A stretch of DNA of 64,000 bases from Williamsia soli (GCF_017377795.1 NZ_JAFRDR010000015.1:36704-100703); one strand, 5' to 3'. Counted from the stretch's first letter, positions 46,163-58,975 are shown. The notes: generated from the sequence alone by a model not told the origin. Made by a program: numbers and translations.

Positions 46163-47515
46163 ATGTCGATTTTCATCGGACAACTCGTCGGTTTCGCGGT
46201 CGTGGTGTTCGTCTTCTGGAAGTACATCCTGCCGGTGCTGCGTAAGGCGATCGCCAAGCAGCAAGAGACGATCGCCGAGCAGGAAGCCGAGAGTGAGCGG
46301 GCCAAGGCCAAGCTCGCCGAGGCCAAGGATGCTCACGCAAACGCACTGGAGCAGGCTCGGGCCGAGGCCAGCAGGATCCGCGAGGAAGCTCGCGGGGACT
46401 CGCAGGCCATCACCGAGCAGATGCGGGCGCAGGCCGACAAAGAAGTGAAGCGGATCGAAGAGCACGGTAAGGCTCAGGTCGAGCTGAATCGGCAGAATCT
46501 CGTCCGTCAGCTTCGCGGAGAACTCGGTATCGCGTCCCTGGACGTGGCGGCCAAGTTGGTCCGTGAGCATCTCGAGGACCCGGCTGCACAGTCTGAATCC
46601 GTGGACCGGGCGATCTCCGAACTGGAAGGGATGGCCGGCGACGAGGACTCGTTCGACACCACTCCCGCATCGGAGACCGTGGGAACCCGATCGATGCGTG
46701 CAGTCAGCCGCGACTCGGTACGGGCCCTGGCGCGTGGTTTCGACGAGAAGGCATCGTCGCTCGACGACGCCGCACTGCAGACCGTGGCAGAGGACCTGTC
46801 GTCGGTGGCCGCACTACTGGTCGCCAATCCTGTTCTGCGTAAGCATCTCTCGGAGAACACAGACTCGACCGATCCGAAGGTCGCGCTCGTCGACTCGCTG
46901 TTCGCAGGCAAGGTCGCCGACTCGACTCTCGACGTTGTCAAAGAAGCCGTCGCGGCCAAGTGGTCGACATCCGGTGACTTCTCGACGGCCATCGAACGGC
47001 TGTCCCGTCTCGCGCTGCTGACCGTCGCCGACCGAGACGGAAAGATCTCCGAGGTCGAGGACGAACTGTTCCGCCTCGGTCGCCTGCTCATCGCCGAGCC
47101 GGAGTTCACGCGGCTGCTCTCGGATTACCACACGCCGGCGGATGGTCGAATCCAGCTGACAGACAACGTGATCGGCGGCAAAGTCACCGATCATACGAAA
47201 GCGCTTGTGGCCAACGCGGTTCGGCTACAGCACGGTTTGACCCCGATCGACGTCGCCATCGGTGACATCGCCGAACTGGCCGCCGCACGGCGCGGAGAAT
47301 CGGTCGCTCATGTGATCGCCGCATCCGAGCTGACCGATGAGCAGACCGAACGTCTGTCCGCGGTGCTGGGCCGGATCTACCGTCGCGAGATGTCGGTACA
47401 GACGGAGATCGACCCGCAGCTCCTGGGCGGACTGAAGGTGCTGGTCGCGGACGAACTGATCGAAGGCGACATCGCCAGCAGGTTGACCAAGGCCAGCGAA
47501 AGCCTGCCGAAGTAG
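46163..47515 (+). CDS. atpH: F1Fo ATP synthase fused b-delta subunit
   Basis: A 450-residue fusion seen in Mycobacteriales. A second b-type subunit comes first (membrane helix about 5-24, then coiled coil to about 150), then a delta domain (about 175-450) with the delta C-terminal signature ([20 protein letters not shown]). It links the membrane stator to the top of the alpha3-beta3 head. It is intact and at the family length. Confidence 0.96.
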   Translation: MSIFIGQLVGFAVVVFVFWKYILPVLRKAIAKQQETIAEQEAESERAKAKLAEAKDAHANALEQARAEASRIREEARGDSQAITEQMRAQADKEVKRIEEHGKAQVELNRQNLVRQLRGELGIASLDVAAKLVREHLEDPAAQSESVDRAISELEGMAGDEDSFDTTPASETVGTRSMRAVSRDSVRALARGFDEKASSLDDAALQTVAEDLSSVAALLVANPVLRKHLSENTDSTDPKVALVDSLFAGKVADSTLDVVKEAVAAKWSTSGDFSTAIERLSRLALLTVADRDGKISEVEDELFRLGRLLIAEPEFTRLLSDYHTPADGRIQLTDNVIGGKVTDHTKALVANAVRLQHGLTPIDVAIGDIAELAAARRGESVAHVIAASELTDEQTERLSAVLGRIYRREMSVQTEIDPQLLGGLKVLVADELIEGDIASRLTKASESLPK

Positions 47516-47600
47516 CGACCCGCGAGTCCGCGCGGAAACAACTTCCGGAGCGGGCAGACAGAAGACCACAAGCACAAACGAAAGCAAGGAACGAGTACTC

Positions 47601-49232
47601 ATGGCGGAGTTGACGATCTCATCCGACGAGATCAAGGGCGCGATCGAGCAGTACGTCTCGTCATTCGAGGCCGACGCATCGCGCGAGGAAGTCGGCATTG
47701 TTACCGATACCGCTGACGGCATCGCTCACGTGAGCGGTCTGCCCGGCGCGATGGCCAATGAACTCCTCGAGTTCCCCGGCGGAGTGCTGGGTGTGGCCTT
47801 GAACCTCGATGAAGATGAGGTCGGCGCGGTCATCCTCGGTAACTACGAGGAACTGCAAGAAGGCCAGCAGGTCAGTCGCACCGGTGAGGTGCTGTCGGTC
47901 CCCGTCGGCGACGCCTTCCTCGGTCGCGTCGTGAACCCACTGGGTCTGCCCATCGACGGACAGGGCGACATCGAGTCGAACGAGCAGCGTGTGCTCGAGC
48001 TCCAGGCCGCCTCTGTGCTGGAGCGCCAGCCGGTCGAGGAATCGCTCGCCACGGGCATCAAGGCGATCGATGCGATGACCGCCATCGGCCGCGGACAGCG
48101 TCAGCTCATCATCGGCGACCGCAAGACCGGCAAGACCGCGGTCTGCATCGACGCCATTCTCAACCAGAAGGCGAACTGGGAGAGCGGCGACGAGAGCAAG
48201 CAGGTTCGCTGCATCTACGTCGCGATCGGGCAGAAGGGCTCGACCATCGCCGGCGTCAAGACCGCGCTCGATGAGGCCGGAGCGATGGAGTACACCACCA
48301 TCGTCGCCGCACCCGCATCCGATTCGGCCGGCTTCAAGTGGCTCGCCCCCTACACCGGCTCGGCCATCGGGCAGCACTGGATGTATCAGGGTAAGCATGT
48401 TCTGATCGTGTTCGACGACCTCTCCAAGCAGGCTGAGGCCTACCGCGCCATCTCCTTGCTGCTGCGGCGCCCGCCGGGCCGCGAGGCATACCCCGGCGAC
48501 GTCTTCTACTTGCACTCCCGTCTGCTGGAGCGTTGCGCAAAGCTGTCCGACGAACTCGGCGGCGGTTCGATGACCGGTCTCCCGATCATCGAGACCAAGG
48601 CCAACGACGTCTCGGCGTTCATCCCGACCAACGTGATCTCGATCACCGACGGCCAGGTCTTCCTCGAGTCCGACCTCTTCAACAAAGGTGTCCGGCCGGC
48701 CATCAACGTCGGCACCTCGGTGTCGCGCGTCGGTGGCGCCGCGCAGACGAAGGGCCTCAAGAAGGTATCGGGTTCGCTGCGTCTGGAGCTCGCCCAGTTC
48801 CGCGAGCTGGAGGCCTTCTCGGCCTTCGCCTCGGACTTGGACGACGCCTCGAAGGCACAGCTCGAGCGTGGCGCCCGCTGGGTCGAACTGCTCAAGCAGG
48901 ACCAGTACTCTCCGGTGTCCGTCGAGGACCAGATCGTCTCGATCTACCTCGCGGGCGAAGGCCACTTCGACTCGGTCGCCATCGACGATGTGCGCAGCTA
49001 CGAAGCGGATCTCCTCGGCAACCTGCACCACAGTGCCAAGGGCGTCTACGAGTCGATCGCCGGCGGAAAGGCCCTCTCGGACGATCAGGCCGAGGCACTC
49101 AAGGACGCCGCGGACAACTTCAAGAAGTCGTACCAGGGCTCGGACGGTCCCGGTGGCGTGAACGAGGCCGACGCAGACGCGCTTGCCGCGGATGACGTCG
49201 AAAACGAAGAGATCAAGGTCCGGAAGTCCTAG
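47601..49232 (+). CDS. atpA: F1Fo ATP synthase subunit alpha
   Basis: A 543-residue non-catalytic nucleotide-binding subunit. The P-loop is GDRKTGKT (172-179). The C-terminus is extended about 30 residues beyond the bacterial norm and is acidic ([20 protein letters not shown]). In mycobacteria such an extension helps suppress ATP hydrolysis, and the same is likely here. The ATG at 47601 lies 85 bp after atpH, with GCAAGGA upstream. Confidence 0.98.
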   Translation: MAELTISSDEIKGAIEQYVSSFEADASREEVGIVTDTADGIAHVSGLPGAMANELLEFPGGVLGVALNLDEDEVGAVILGNYEELQEGQQVSRTGEVLSVPVGDAFLGRVVNPLGLPIDGQGDIESNEQRVLELQAASVLERQPVEESLATGIKAIDAMTAIGRGQRQLIIGDRKTGKTAVCIDAILNQKANWESGDESKQVRCIYVAIGQKGSTIAGVKTALDEAGAMEYTTIVAAPASDSAGFKWLAPYTGSAIGQHWMYQGKHVLIVFDDLSKQAEAYRAISLLLRRPPGREAYPGDVFYLHSRLLERCAKLSDELGGGSMTGLPIIETKANDVSAFIPTNVISITDGQVFLESDLFNKGVRPAINVGTSVSRVGGAAQTKGLKKVSGSLRLELAQFRELEAFSAFASDLDDASKAQLERGARWVELLKQDQYSPVSVEDQIVSIYLAGEGHFDSVAIDDVRSYEADLLGNLHHSAKGVYESIAGGKALSDDQAEALKDAADNFKKSYQGSDGPGGVNEADADALAADDVENEEIKVRKS

Positions 49233-49285
49233 GACATATGAGCATCCGACCATTTTCGACTAATCCGAGAGGAGTGTGAGTTCCC

Positions 49286-51687
<2,402 letters not shown>

Positions 51688-51696
51688 CAGGTACCC

Positions 51697-52083
51697 ATGG
51701 CTGACACCGCATTCCACGTCGAGGTCGTCGCGGTGGACTCCGAGTTGTATTCGGGTGAGGCGACGTTCGTGATCGCCCAGACCACCGAAGGTGAACTCGG
51801 CATCCTCGCGAACCACGAGCCGCTCCTGGGACAGCTGATCCAGGGTGGGTTCGTGCTGATCGAAGAGGAGGGCGGCTCACGGAAGGTGGCTGCGGTCCAA
51901 GGTGGGTTCCTTTCCGTCACCGGAGAGAGCGTGACCATCCTGGCCGAGTCCGCGGAGTGGGCAGACGACCTCGATCGCACCACCGAAGAAGAGGCACTCG
52001 ATCTTGCCGAGGAGGGCTCGGATGAGTATCTCCGCGCGCAATCTCGGTTGCGTGCGCTCGACGAGTTGGGCCAAGTCAAGTAA
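51697..52083 (+). CDS. atpC: F1Fo ATP synthase subunit epsilon
   Basis: A 128-residue central-stalk subunit with an N-terminal beta barrel (FHVEVVAVDSELYSGEATF, TTEGELGILANHEPLL) and a short C-terminal helical hairpin, as in mycobacteria. It couples the rotor to the c-ring and damps hydrolysis. Last gene of the synthase operon. Confidence 0.96.
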   Translation: MADTAFHVEVVAVDSELYSGEATFVIAQTTEGELGILANHEPLLGQLIQGGFVLIEEEGGSRKVAAVQGGFLSVTGESVTILAESAEWADDLDRTTEEEALDLAEEGSDEYLRAQSRLRALDELGQVK

Positions 52084-52139
52084 GTCGCCGGACAGGTGGC
52101 ATCCTGTTCACAGGGGCCATGGTGAACGGCTGATCAGTA

Positions 52140-52176
52140 CCGGTCCCCGCAAACTTCACATGTTTGCGGGGATCGG
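52140..52176 (+). terminator. Terminator hairpin after atpC
   Basis: A 15-bp stem (52140-52154 with 52162-52176, one G-U) encloses a 7-nt loop (TTCACAT), with GTCCCCGCAAAC and GTTTGCGGGG in its arms. TGCATTTA follows and is only weakly T-rich. It separates the atp operon from the DUF2550 gene. Confidence 0.75.
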
Positions 52177-52208
52177 TGCATTTAGCGGGGGCTGAAGGAG
52201 GTGTCGTT

Positions 52209-52649
52209 GTGCACTGGAACTTGTTTGCCCTCGGAGCAGTGGCGGTGATCACCACGGCGGTGTTCTATCTGGTCTATCGGATCAACCAGCTACGTGGATC
52301 CGGTACATCAGCATTGCTGCGGGTGCTGCCTGCCGACGACGGGCGTGCCTGGCGTCACGGCGTTGTCCGCTATGACGACAACGCGATGGAGTATTTTCGG
52401 CTGCGCAGTATGCGCGGTGGGCCGGCACGGTTGGTGCTCAGGCAATCCGTCGTCACGCGGGGTCGTCGCAGTCCTACGCCCGCAGAGGGCGATGTACTCG
52501 GGGACGGCATGGTCGTGCTGGAACTCGCCGACCGTGGGGGAGCGTTCGAGTTGGCGCTTGACGCGGGGGCGGTGACCGCCTTCCAATCCTGGCTCGAATC
52601 CCGCCCGTCGCAACGCGCCGAACGATCCAATCGAGAACGGCGTCGCTAG
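52209..52649 (+). CDS. DUF2550 family membrane protein
   Basis: A 146-residue protein found after atpC in Mycobacteriales (as M. tuberculosis Rv1312). One N-terminal membrane helix (about 4-24) is followed by a compact domain with WRHGVVRYDDNAMEYFRLRS, then a basic tail. The function is unknown; its position suggests a link to the ATP synthase or membrane, but the terminator before it argues for separate expression. GTG at 52209 has a strong GAAGGAGG site. Confidence 0.85.
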   Translation: MHWNLFALGAVAVITTAVFYLVYRINQLRGSGTSALLRVLPADDGRAWRHGVVRYDDNAMEYFRLRSMRGGPARLVLRQSVVTRGRRSPTPAEGDVLGDGMVVLELADRGGAFELALDAGAVTAFQSWLESRPSQRAERSNRERRR

Positions 52650-53245
52650 TCGGTGTGGTCCGCCGCGGCACGAGTGCGCTGTTCGCCAGGTTGCCAGAGT
52701 ACGTCTCCGCCGGGGTTCGCGACCCTCGACAGGATGAACAGCAGGTCAGACAACCGATTGAGATACTGCGCAGGCAGAGTGCTGGTGTCGTCAGGAAACG
52801 CCTCGATCGCGGCCCATGCCGACCGTTCCGCCCTACGCGTGACGGTTCGCGCCACGTGTAGCAGCGCACTCAACGGACTACCTCCCGGCAGGATGAACGA
52901 GTTCAGCGGCTCGAGTTGGTCGGTGTAGTGATCGCACCAGACCTCGAGGTCGTCGATGTAGCTCTGAAGTAGGCGCAGCGGCGGATACTTCGGATTCTCG
53001 ACCACCGGGGTGGACAGGTCCGCGCCGGCGTCGAACAGATCGTTCTGGACACGGGTGAGGATCTCCGCGATCTCTGGGGTGGGGTCTCCCAGGGCCAGAG
53101 CGGCGCCTATCGCAGCGTTGGCCTCGTCGCAGTCGGCGTATGCGACGACCCGGGGATCATTTTTCGACACCCGGGAGAAATCGCTGAGTCCTGTGGTGCC
53201 ACTGTCACCCGTGCGGGTGTAGATCCTGGTCAGATGAACAGCCAT
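52646..53245 (-). CDS. Cob(I)yrinic acid a,c-diamide adenosyltransferase (PduO type)
   Basis: A 199-residue enzyme transferring adenosyl from ATP to cob(I)alamin, giving coenzyme B12. The ATP site is the N-terminal TRIYTRTGDSGTTGLSDFSRV. Helical-bundle residues include YADCDEANAAIG and HVARTVTRRAER. ATG at 53245 begins AVHLTRIY, as in relatives; no ribosome site is evident. It is convergent with DUF2550 and overlaps it by four bases. No cobalamin riboswitch is visible upstream. Confidence 0.94.
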   Translation of the reverse strand: MAVHLTRIYTRTGDSGTTGLSDFSRVSKNDPRVVAYADCDEANAAIGAALALGDPTPEIAEILTRVQNDLFDAGADLSTPVVENPKYPPLRLLQSYIDDLEVWCDHYTDQLEPLNSFILPGGSPLSALLHVARTVTRRAERSAWAAIEAFPDDTSTLPAQYLNRLSDLLFILSRVANPGGDVLWQPGEQRTRAAADHTD

Positions 53246-53280
53246 GGCATAAACGTACCCGGTAGGGTCGGGCCCGGTAG

Positions 53281-53514
53281 ACATCATCCGGCCGGGCGCT
53301 GAACTTCCTGAGACCGTTCAAGACGTCGAACAGAGTCGCGTTGACGATCACGCCGGAGGGGACCGCGGGCGGAAGTGTCGTCAGCTGGCTCATGACAGGC
53401 GAAAACACCGGCCTCGGAAAGATATTCGCAAAGGTGATGCCGGTCGGCAGGCTCGTCGGAGGCGATTTCGAGAAAGGCCTGACTGCCATGAAGGCTGCGG
53501 CGGAGGGCGGTTGA
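53281..53514 (+). pseudogene. C-terminal remnant of an SRPBCC (polyketide cyclase-like) protein
   Basis: From a stop at 53278 to TGA at 53512 the frame reads LNFLRPFKTSNRVALTITP, then SWLMTGENTGLGKIFAKV and GGDFEKGLTAMKAAAEGG. This is the final third of an SRPBCC lipid-binding domain as I know the family (PFKxTN, the xWxMxGxNT strand and the DFEKGL helix). No N-terminal two thirds, good start codon or ribosome site is present; TTG at 53341 is the earliest plausible start. It is best read as a decayed gene fragment in the gap between the adenosyltransferase and murA. The other 110 bases of the gap hold nothing recognisable. Confidence 0.6.
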
Positions 53515-53591
53515 TCAGCGCAGCGAGGGCTGGTGCAATTCTTACGTGGCCCGTCGCGGTTGCCGCGTAGCCGGTCGCTTACGCTACCTCC

Positions 53592-54857
53592 GTGGGTGAT
53601 GATCGTTTTCTGGTGACCGGCGGCGCACGGCTGTCCGGCGAGGTGCAGGTCGTGGGCGCCAAGAACAGTGTGCTGAAGCTGATGGCGGCGGCGCTGCTGG
53701 CCGAGGGGACGACGACGATCACCAACTGCCCGCAGATCCTCGATGTGCCGCTGATGGCCGATGTCCTACGCGGTCTCGGGGCGACGGTCACCTGTTCGGG
53801 CGACACAGTGGTCATCGACACCCCCGCCGAACCCAAGTACCACGCCGACTTCGACGCGGTCAAACAGTTCCGTGCCTCCGTCTGTGTGCTCGGTCCACTG
53901 GTCGCCCGCTGTCACCGCGCCGTGGTCGCATTGCCCGGCGGGGACGCGATCGGCTCCAGGCCCCTGGATATGCATCAGAACGGATTGCGCCTGCTGGGTG
54001 CGCACAGTGTCATCGAGCACGGGTGCGTCGTCGCCGAGGCAGACAAGCTCGTCGGTGCTCCGATCTCACTCGAGTTCCCGTCGGTCGGGGCCACCGAGAA
54101 CATCCTGATGGCGGCCGTGTTGGCCGAGGGAACCACCACCATCGACAACGCGGCCCGCGAGCCGGAGATCGTCGACCTGTGCGTGATGCTCGGCCAGATG
54201 GGCGCGAAGATCAGCGGGGCCGGAACCTCGACCCTGACTGTCGAAGGTGTCGAGCGCCTGACACCCGTGACGCATCGCGTGATCGGTGATCGCATCGTCG
54301 GTGCGACCTGGGCGATTGCTGCGGTGATGACGCGCGGAGACATCACCGTCAGGGGAGTCGATCCTGCGCACCTGCAGCTCGTGCTGACCAAGCTCGCGGG
54401 AGCCGGTGCCGAGATCACCAAGTACGACAACGGATTCCGAGTCGTACAGACCACACGCCCGAAAGCTGTCAACTACTCGACTCTGCCCTTCCCCGGGTTC
54501 CCGACGGACTTGCAGCCGATGGTCATCGGTCTTGCGGCGATCAGTGACGGGATGTCGGTGATCACCGAGAACGTCTTCGAGGCCCGATTCCGTTTCGTCG
54601 AAGAGATGGTCCGCCTCGGCTCGGACGCCAGGACCGACGGTCACCACGCCGTGATCCGGGGGATCGAACGACTGTCGAGCGCTCCCGTGTGGAGTTCGGA
54701 CATCCGCGCCGGTGCCGGACTGGTGCTGGCAGGACTGGTGGCCGATGGCGTCACCGAGGTCCATGATGTGTCCCATATCGACCGCGGTTATCCGGACTTT
54801 GTGGAGATCATGCGCAGCCTCGGCGGCGGGATCGAACGTGTCACGCCGGACGATTGA
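53592..54857 (+). CDS. murA: UDP-N-acetylglucosamine 1-carboxyvinyltransferase
   Basis: First committed step of peptidoglycan synthesis: transfer of enolpyruvate from PEP to UDP-GlcNAc. 421 residues. Lys-Asn of the active site is in [11 protein letters not shown] (24-25). The catalytic loop reads [15 protein letters not shown]: Asp118 stands where most bacteria have the Cys alkylated by fosfomycin. The same Cys-to-Asp change in M. tuberculosis (Asp117) gives intrinsic fosfomycin resistance. GTG at 53592 gives the usual N-terminus. Confidence 0.97.
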   Translation: MGDDRFLVTGGARLSGEVQVVGAKNSVLKLMAAALLAEGTTTITNCPQILDVPLMADVLRGLGATVTCSGDTVVIDTPAEPKYHADFDAVKQFRASVCVLGPLVARCHRAVVALPGGDAIGSRPLDMHQNGLRLLGAHSVIEHGCVVAEADKLVGAPISLEFPSVGATENILMAAVLAEGTTTIDNAAREPEIVDLCVMLGQMGAKISGAGTSTLTVEGVERLTPVTHRVIGDRIVGATWAIAAVMTRGDITVRGVDPAHLQLVLTKLAGAGAEITKYDNGFRVVQTTRPKAVNYSTLPFPGFPTDLQPMVIGLAAISDGMSVITENVFEARFRFVEEMVRLGSDARTDGHHAVIRGIERLSSAPVWSSDIRAGAGLVLAGLVADGVTEVHDVSHIDRGYPDFVEIMRSLGGGIERVTPDD

Positions 54858-55045
54858 TCCCGCTTCGCCCGGGCGAGTGAGGTCCACTGATGGCCGCGAA
54901 GGACCTGTCCTGTGGGTCAGGTGCGGGAGCTGGCGGTGTGGACATGATTGTCGGCGGGCGGGACAGGTGCCCTTGTCTTCGGTGTGATCTGGGCAACATC
55001 CTTGTGAGGCAACAGTTTCCGTCCTCGCACAAGGAGTGTCCGGCA

Positions 55046-56317
55046 ATGGCCATTGAGCTCAACCAGATTTGGGATTTCCCGATCAAGGAATTCCACCCGT
55101 TCCCCAAAGCCAAGCTCGGTGTCGGCGCGCACGACATCCTCGGTGTCGAGGCGAAAGAGCTCGGAATGACCCGGGTTCTGCTCATGACCACCGGGCTCCG
55201 CGGCTCGGGCATCATCGAAGAACTGATCGGCAAGATCGAGTACCAGGGCGTCGACGTGGTGCTCTACGACAAGGTCGAATCCAACCCCAAGGACTACAAC
55301 TGCATGGATTCGGCTGCGCTGTACCAGTCGGAGAAGTGCGACGGAATCATCTCCGTCGGTGGTGGCTCGAGCCACGATGCGGCCAAGGGTGCTCGCATGG
55401 TGATCGCCCACGACGGACGCAACATCAATGAGTTCGAAGGTTTCTCGAAGGCGACGAACAAGGAGAATCCGAAGCACATCGCCGTGTCGACCACAGCCGG
55501 CACCGGTTCGGAGACCTCCTGGGCGTACGTCATCACCGACACGTCGGACATGAACAACCCACACAAGTGGGTGGCCTTCGACGACTCCTGCCTCGTCGAC
55601 CTGGCGATGGACGACCCGCTGCTGTACTACACCTGCCCTGAGCACTTCACGGCGTTCTGTGGGTTCGACGTACTGGCCCACGCAAGTGAACCGTATGTGT
55701 CGCGGTTGGACTTCGCACCGTCACTGGGCAACGCGAAGTACTCGATCGAGCTGATTCGCGACCACCTGCGGACCGCGGTGTATGACCCCCGGAATCTCGA
55801 GGCCCGCACCGGCATGATGCACGCGCAATACATTGCGGCACAGGCATTCAACTCCGGTGGCCTGGGGCTGGTGCACTCGATGTCTCACGCGGTGAGCGCG
55901 TTCTACGACAGCCACCACGGTCTGAACAACGCGATCGCGCTTCCCCGTGTATGGGAGTACAACCTCCCGTCACGTTTCGAGCGCTATGCCGAGATCGCAG
56001 CACTCATGGGTGTGGACACGTCCAAGATGACGAAGGTTCAGGCAGCGGACGCGGCGGTCGAGGAAGCGATCCGGCTGTCGAAGGACCTCGGGATCCCGGA
56101 CAACTTCGGACAGTTGTCGGTGAACAGCTACGACAAGAACCGGATGAACACCGGTAAGTACGAGGGTCGTGGCGACAAGATGGATACGTCGGACAAGCAG
56201 ATCCAGGCCGTCGCCGAGCACATGATGGGCGACTGGTGCACACCGGGCAACCCGCGTGAGTCCACCGTCGAGTCGCTGATCCCGATGGTCACGCACGCGT
56301 TCACCGGTACGTACTGA
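55046..56317 (+). CDS. mno: Mycofactocin-associated methanol dehydrogenase (NDMA-dependent, Mno/Mdo type)
   Basis: Iron-containing (type III) alcohol dehydrogenase oxidising methanol and other primary alcohols, with tightly held NAD and mycofactocin as the likely physiological electron acceptor. 423 residues, the length of actinomycete Mno/Mdo. Nucleotide loop is SVGGGSSHDAAKGA. Metal-site residues are in FCGFDVLAHASEPYVSR and VHSMSHAVSAFYDSHHGLNN. ATG at 55046 has AAGGAGTG ahead. The 188-bp upstream gap contains a CCTGTCC/GGACAGG pair (54904 and 54961) of unknown meaning. It heads a unit with MoxR, VWA, a second dehydrogenase and a two-component system. Confidence 0.93.
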   Translation: MAIELNQIWDFPIKEFHPFPKAKLGVGAHDILGVEAKELGMTRVLLMTTGLRGSGIIEELIGKIEYQGVDVVLYDKVESNPKDYNCMDSAALYQSEKCDGIISVGGGSSHDAAKGARMVIAHDGRNINEFEGFSKATNKENPKHIAVSTTAGTGSETSWAYVITDTSDMNNPHKWVAFDDSCLVDLAMDDPLLYYTCPEHFTAFCGFDVLAHASEPYVSRLDFAPSLGNAKYSIELIRDHLRTAVYDPRNLEARTGMMHAQYIAAQAFNSGGLGLVHSMSHAVSAFYDSHHGLNNAIALPRVWEYNLPSRFERYAEIAALMGVDTSKMTKVQAADAAVEEAIRLSKDLGIPDNFGQLSVNSYDKNRMNTGKYEGRGDKMDTSDKQIQAVAEHMMGDWCTPGNPRESTVESLIPMVTHAFTGTY

Positions 56318-56344
56318 GTTCTACGCTCGACGAGGAAGGACGGC

Positions 56345-57400
56345 ATGGCGGAGTTGGCGGACATGAGTCAGACCGATGCGGACGCTTCGGTTTTCGATGA
56401 TCCAGAGTCCCTTGCGGAGGCGTTGCGTGGTGAGGGTTACGTCATCGACCGCAACCTTTCGGTGGTGGTCCACCTGGCAACCGTGCTGGGCAGGCCACTG
56501 CTGCTGGAGGGGCCTGCGGGAGTGGGCAAAACCGAACTCGCGAAGTCCTTGGCAGCGGCGTCGGGCCGCCGGTTGATCAGATTGCAGTGTTACGAGGGTC
56601 TCGATGACGCTCGTGCGTTGTACGAATGGGACTACGCCCGCCAACTGCTCCATGTTCAGATGCTCCGCGATCGGATCACGGCGGAGTTGTCGGGGTACGA
56701 GGATCTGTCATCCGCCTCGGCGGCCCTGGCGCGTACAAATGTCGGTGTTTTCACCGAGGACTTCTTGGTCGCCAGGCCGCTGTTGGCGGCAATCCTCTCA
56801 CCGGAGCCGGTGGTGTTGTTGATCGACGAGATCGACCGCACCGACGAGGCGATGGAGGCGGTGATGCTCGAGGTGCTTGCCGAGCGCCAGGTCACCGTCC
56901 CAGAGCTGGGTACCTTCACTGCGCGCTCGGAGCCCTGGATCGTGCTGACCTCCAACGACACTCGAGAACTCTCGGCCGCCCTGAAGAGACGGTGCATCCA
57001 CTTTTCGGTGGACTACCCGGACTCCGCTCGCGAGTGCGAGATCGTCGCGTCCCGGGCGCCCGACGTCGAGGAGGCCGCGGTGGTTGACGTGGTGGGACTC
57101 GCCGGGCGCTTGCGGAAACTCCCGCTACGCAAGAGTCCGTCGGTCGCCGAGGTCATCGACGCGGCCCGGGCGGCTTCGATCCTGGGGGACGACTCACCCG
57201 GGCGCACCAGGGCGTTGCTCTCCTTGCTCGTGAAGTTCGGGGCCGACGTCGACACCGCCCTGGAGCACCTGAGTACAGGCAACGCCTCGACGTCCGCGAG
57301 CGGCGGACCGGAGATCGCCGCCGATGGCAGCAGCCCACGAGGATCCGTCACATCGGCGGCGTTCGGAGCCGGCCGCGCCCGGTCATCGAGTCGGCGGTAA
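56345..57400 (+). CDS. MoxR-type AAA+ ATPase
   Basis: A 351-residue ATPase. Walker A is GPAGVGKT (56-63) in LLLEGPAGVGKTELAKSLA. Walker B is VVLLIDEIDRTDEAMEAVML. Sensor residues follow in PWIVLTSNDTRELSAALKRR. MoxR ATPases work with VWA proteins to insert metals or mature enzymes, and such a VWA gene follows after six bases. Placed right after mno (28 bp), it is a good candidate for activating the methanol dehydrogenase; that role is inferred. GAGGAAGGA precedes the ATG. Confidence 0.92.
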   Translation: MAELADMSQTDADASVFDDPESLAEALRGEGYVIDRNLSVVVHLATVLGRPLLLEGPAGVGKTELAKSLAAASGRRLIRLQCYEGLDDARALYEWDYARQLLHVQMLRDRITAELSGYEDLSSASAALARTNVGVFTEDFLVARPLLAAILSPEPVVLLIDEIDRTDEAMEAVMLEVLAERQVTVPELGTFTARSEPWIVLTSNDTRELSAALKRRCIHFSVDYPDSARECEIVASRAPDVEEAAVVDVVGLAGRLRKLPLRKSPSVAEVIDAARAASILGDDSPGRTRALLSLLVKFGADVDTALEHLSTGNASTSASGGPEIAADGSSPRGSVTSAAFGAGRARSSSRR

Positions 57401-57406
57401 CTCCTC

Positions 57407-58912
57407 ATGGTCATCACCCGAGACCCCGTCCTCGATGTCGTGGCCGGCGTCCTGAGCCGCATGCTGCGCCGGCGTGGCGTCCGGGTGTCGCCTGCGGAGA
57501 CGATTGAGGCCCGACGGGTCCTGGCGCTCTTTGGTGGGGACATCGAGACGCTGCGGCCGGCGCTGCAGTCGGTGATGGTCAAATACGACCACGAGGTCGA
57601 CGCCTTCGCTGTCGTGTTCCAGGCACTGTTCGTCGACGGTCCGGCGGCTGCAGGCGGCGATGATGCGCTGCCCAAGGCCCGTGGCACGGCCGGCGGTCTG
57701 CCGGAGCACTTCGCGTGGGACGACGAGTTCGAAGGCGCGTCCCGGATGATCGGGGCGGACGAGCACACCGACGAGATCGGTGATCTCGTGGAGACCGATC
57801 CCGACGGCGCCGAACGCCACGGTGACTCCGCCCACCGCGAGGAGAACGACTTCACCGTCTCGGCCGGCGCGGAATCGCTTGCGGTGGATCCTGACTCGGA
57901 CTCGGTGTCGGGGGGCATCACCTACACGATCGAGGTCGACAACGCTGGTGCGGCGGCAGTGGGGGAGATGGCGTCGTCTCCGATGCGTGTGCGCTCCGGA
58001 GTTCTCACACTGACCGACGCCGCAGCAGTCCTGGCCGGCCTCGACGGATACGACGCGCGCCGGGCATACAGCACCGCGGGAGACGAAGACCTCACCGCCG
58101 CGCAGTTGGACCACCTCATTGCGGCCATCGAGGCTTTTGTCGACGCGCTGACCCCTCCGTTGCCGACCGCCTCTCCGGTGACACCCGCCGGAGAGGTGGG
58201 AACGGTGACGCGAGCCGATCTCGACCAGGCGTGCCATCGCATCGTCCGCCGGATGCGAGGCGCTCCTCGGACGCGAGCGCGACCACAGAATGGCGGCAGG
58301 CTCGCGATTCGGCCCACGCTGCGAGCCGCTCTGAAGACAGATGGCGACCCGGTCCGTCTGTTCAGGCGTACCCGCGTTCCCGGCCGGATACGTTTGGTCA
58401 TCGTCGCCGATGTGTCCCTCTCGGTGCGGCCGGTCGCGGGTTTCATCCTGCGGATGGCACAGGCGCTACACGACATCGCTGACCGCTGCACGGTATTTGC
58501 GTTCGTGGACGATCCGGTCGACGTGACGACGCCGTTGTTGGTTGGCGACGGTGACGACGCGCTGGCCCGAGTGTTGTCGGCGCCCGGATTGGACCTGTCC
58601 GCGACCAGCGATTACGGACTCGTCCTCGAACGGATGCTGTCACTCCACGGAGGACTGCTCGATCGACGGACCAGCGTGCTCATCGTGGGTGATGCCCGCA
58701 GCAACGGCTTTGCGGGCCGCCCGGAATTGCTTCGCGAACTCAGACGCCGGGTCCATCGGCTCGCCTGGATCACCCCTGAACCGAGCCGGTACTGGAACCA
58801 GGCAGGGTGCGACATGACCGACTATTCACAGCATTGCGACACGGTCGTGTCGGCACGTGACGCGGCAGAGTTGATCGAGCGGGCCGACGAGATCGGTACG
58901 GCGCTGTCATGA
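57407..58912 (+). CDS. VWA domain protein (CoxE-like), MoxR partner
   Basis: A 501-residue protein. An N-terminal helical region (EARRVLALFGGDIETLRPAL) leads to an acidic middle of about 150 residues. The C-terminal von Willebrand A domain has the MIDAS motif DVSLS (Asp335, Ser337, Ser339) in IRLVIVADVSLSVRPVAG. Later metal-site residues lie in SDYGLVLERM and VLIVGDARSNG. CoxE-type proteins pair with MoxR ATPases in metalloenzyme maturation. It sits between moxR and the second iron dehydrogenase. Confidence 0.9.
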   Translation: MVITRDPVLDVVAGVLSRMLRRRGVRVSPAETIEARRVLALFGGDIETLRPALQSVMVKYDHEVDAFAVVFQALFVDGPAAAGGDDALPKARGTAGGLPEHFAWDDEFEGASRMIGADEHTDEIGDLVETDPDGAERHGDSAHREENDFTVSAGAESLAVDPDSDSVSGGITYTIEVDNAGAAAVGEMASSPMRVRSGVLTLTDAAAVLAGLDGYDARRAYSTAGDEDLTAAQLDHLIAAIEAFVDALTPPLPTASPVTPAGEVGTVTRADLDQACHRIVRRMRGAPRTRARPQNGGRLAIRPTLRAALKTDGDPVRLFRRTRVPGRIRLVIVADVSLSVRPVAGFILRMAQALHDIADRCTVFAFVDDPVDVTTPLLVGDGDDALARVLSAPGLDLSATSDYGLVLERMLSLHGGLLDRRTSVLIVGDARSNGFAGRPELLRELRRRVHRLAWITPEPSRYWNQAGCDMTDYSQHCDTVVSARDAAELIERADEIGTALS

Positions 58913-58975
58913 GTGCTGCGGCGGAACCTTCCCAACCCGCGGTTGCGTGCTGTACATCGGAGTAGGAATGGACAG

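Noticed and set aside
47661..49253. 530-codon open frame antisense to atpA
   Set aside because: Shadow of a highly conserved gene; no start context or motif.
53246..53280. Cobalamin riboswitch before the adenosyltransferase
   Set aside because: The short upstream region lacks any B12-box-like sequence.
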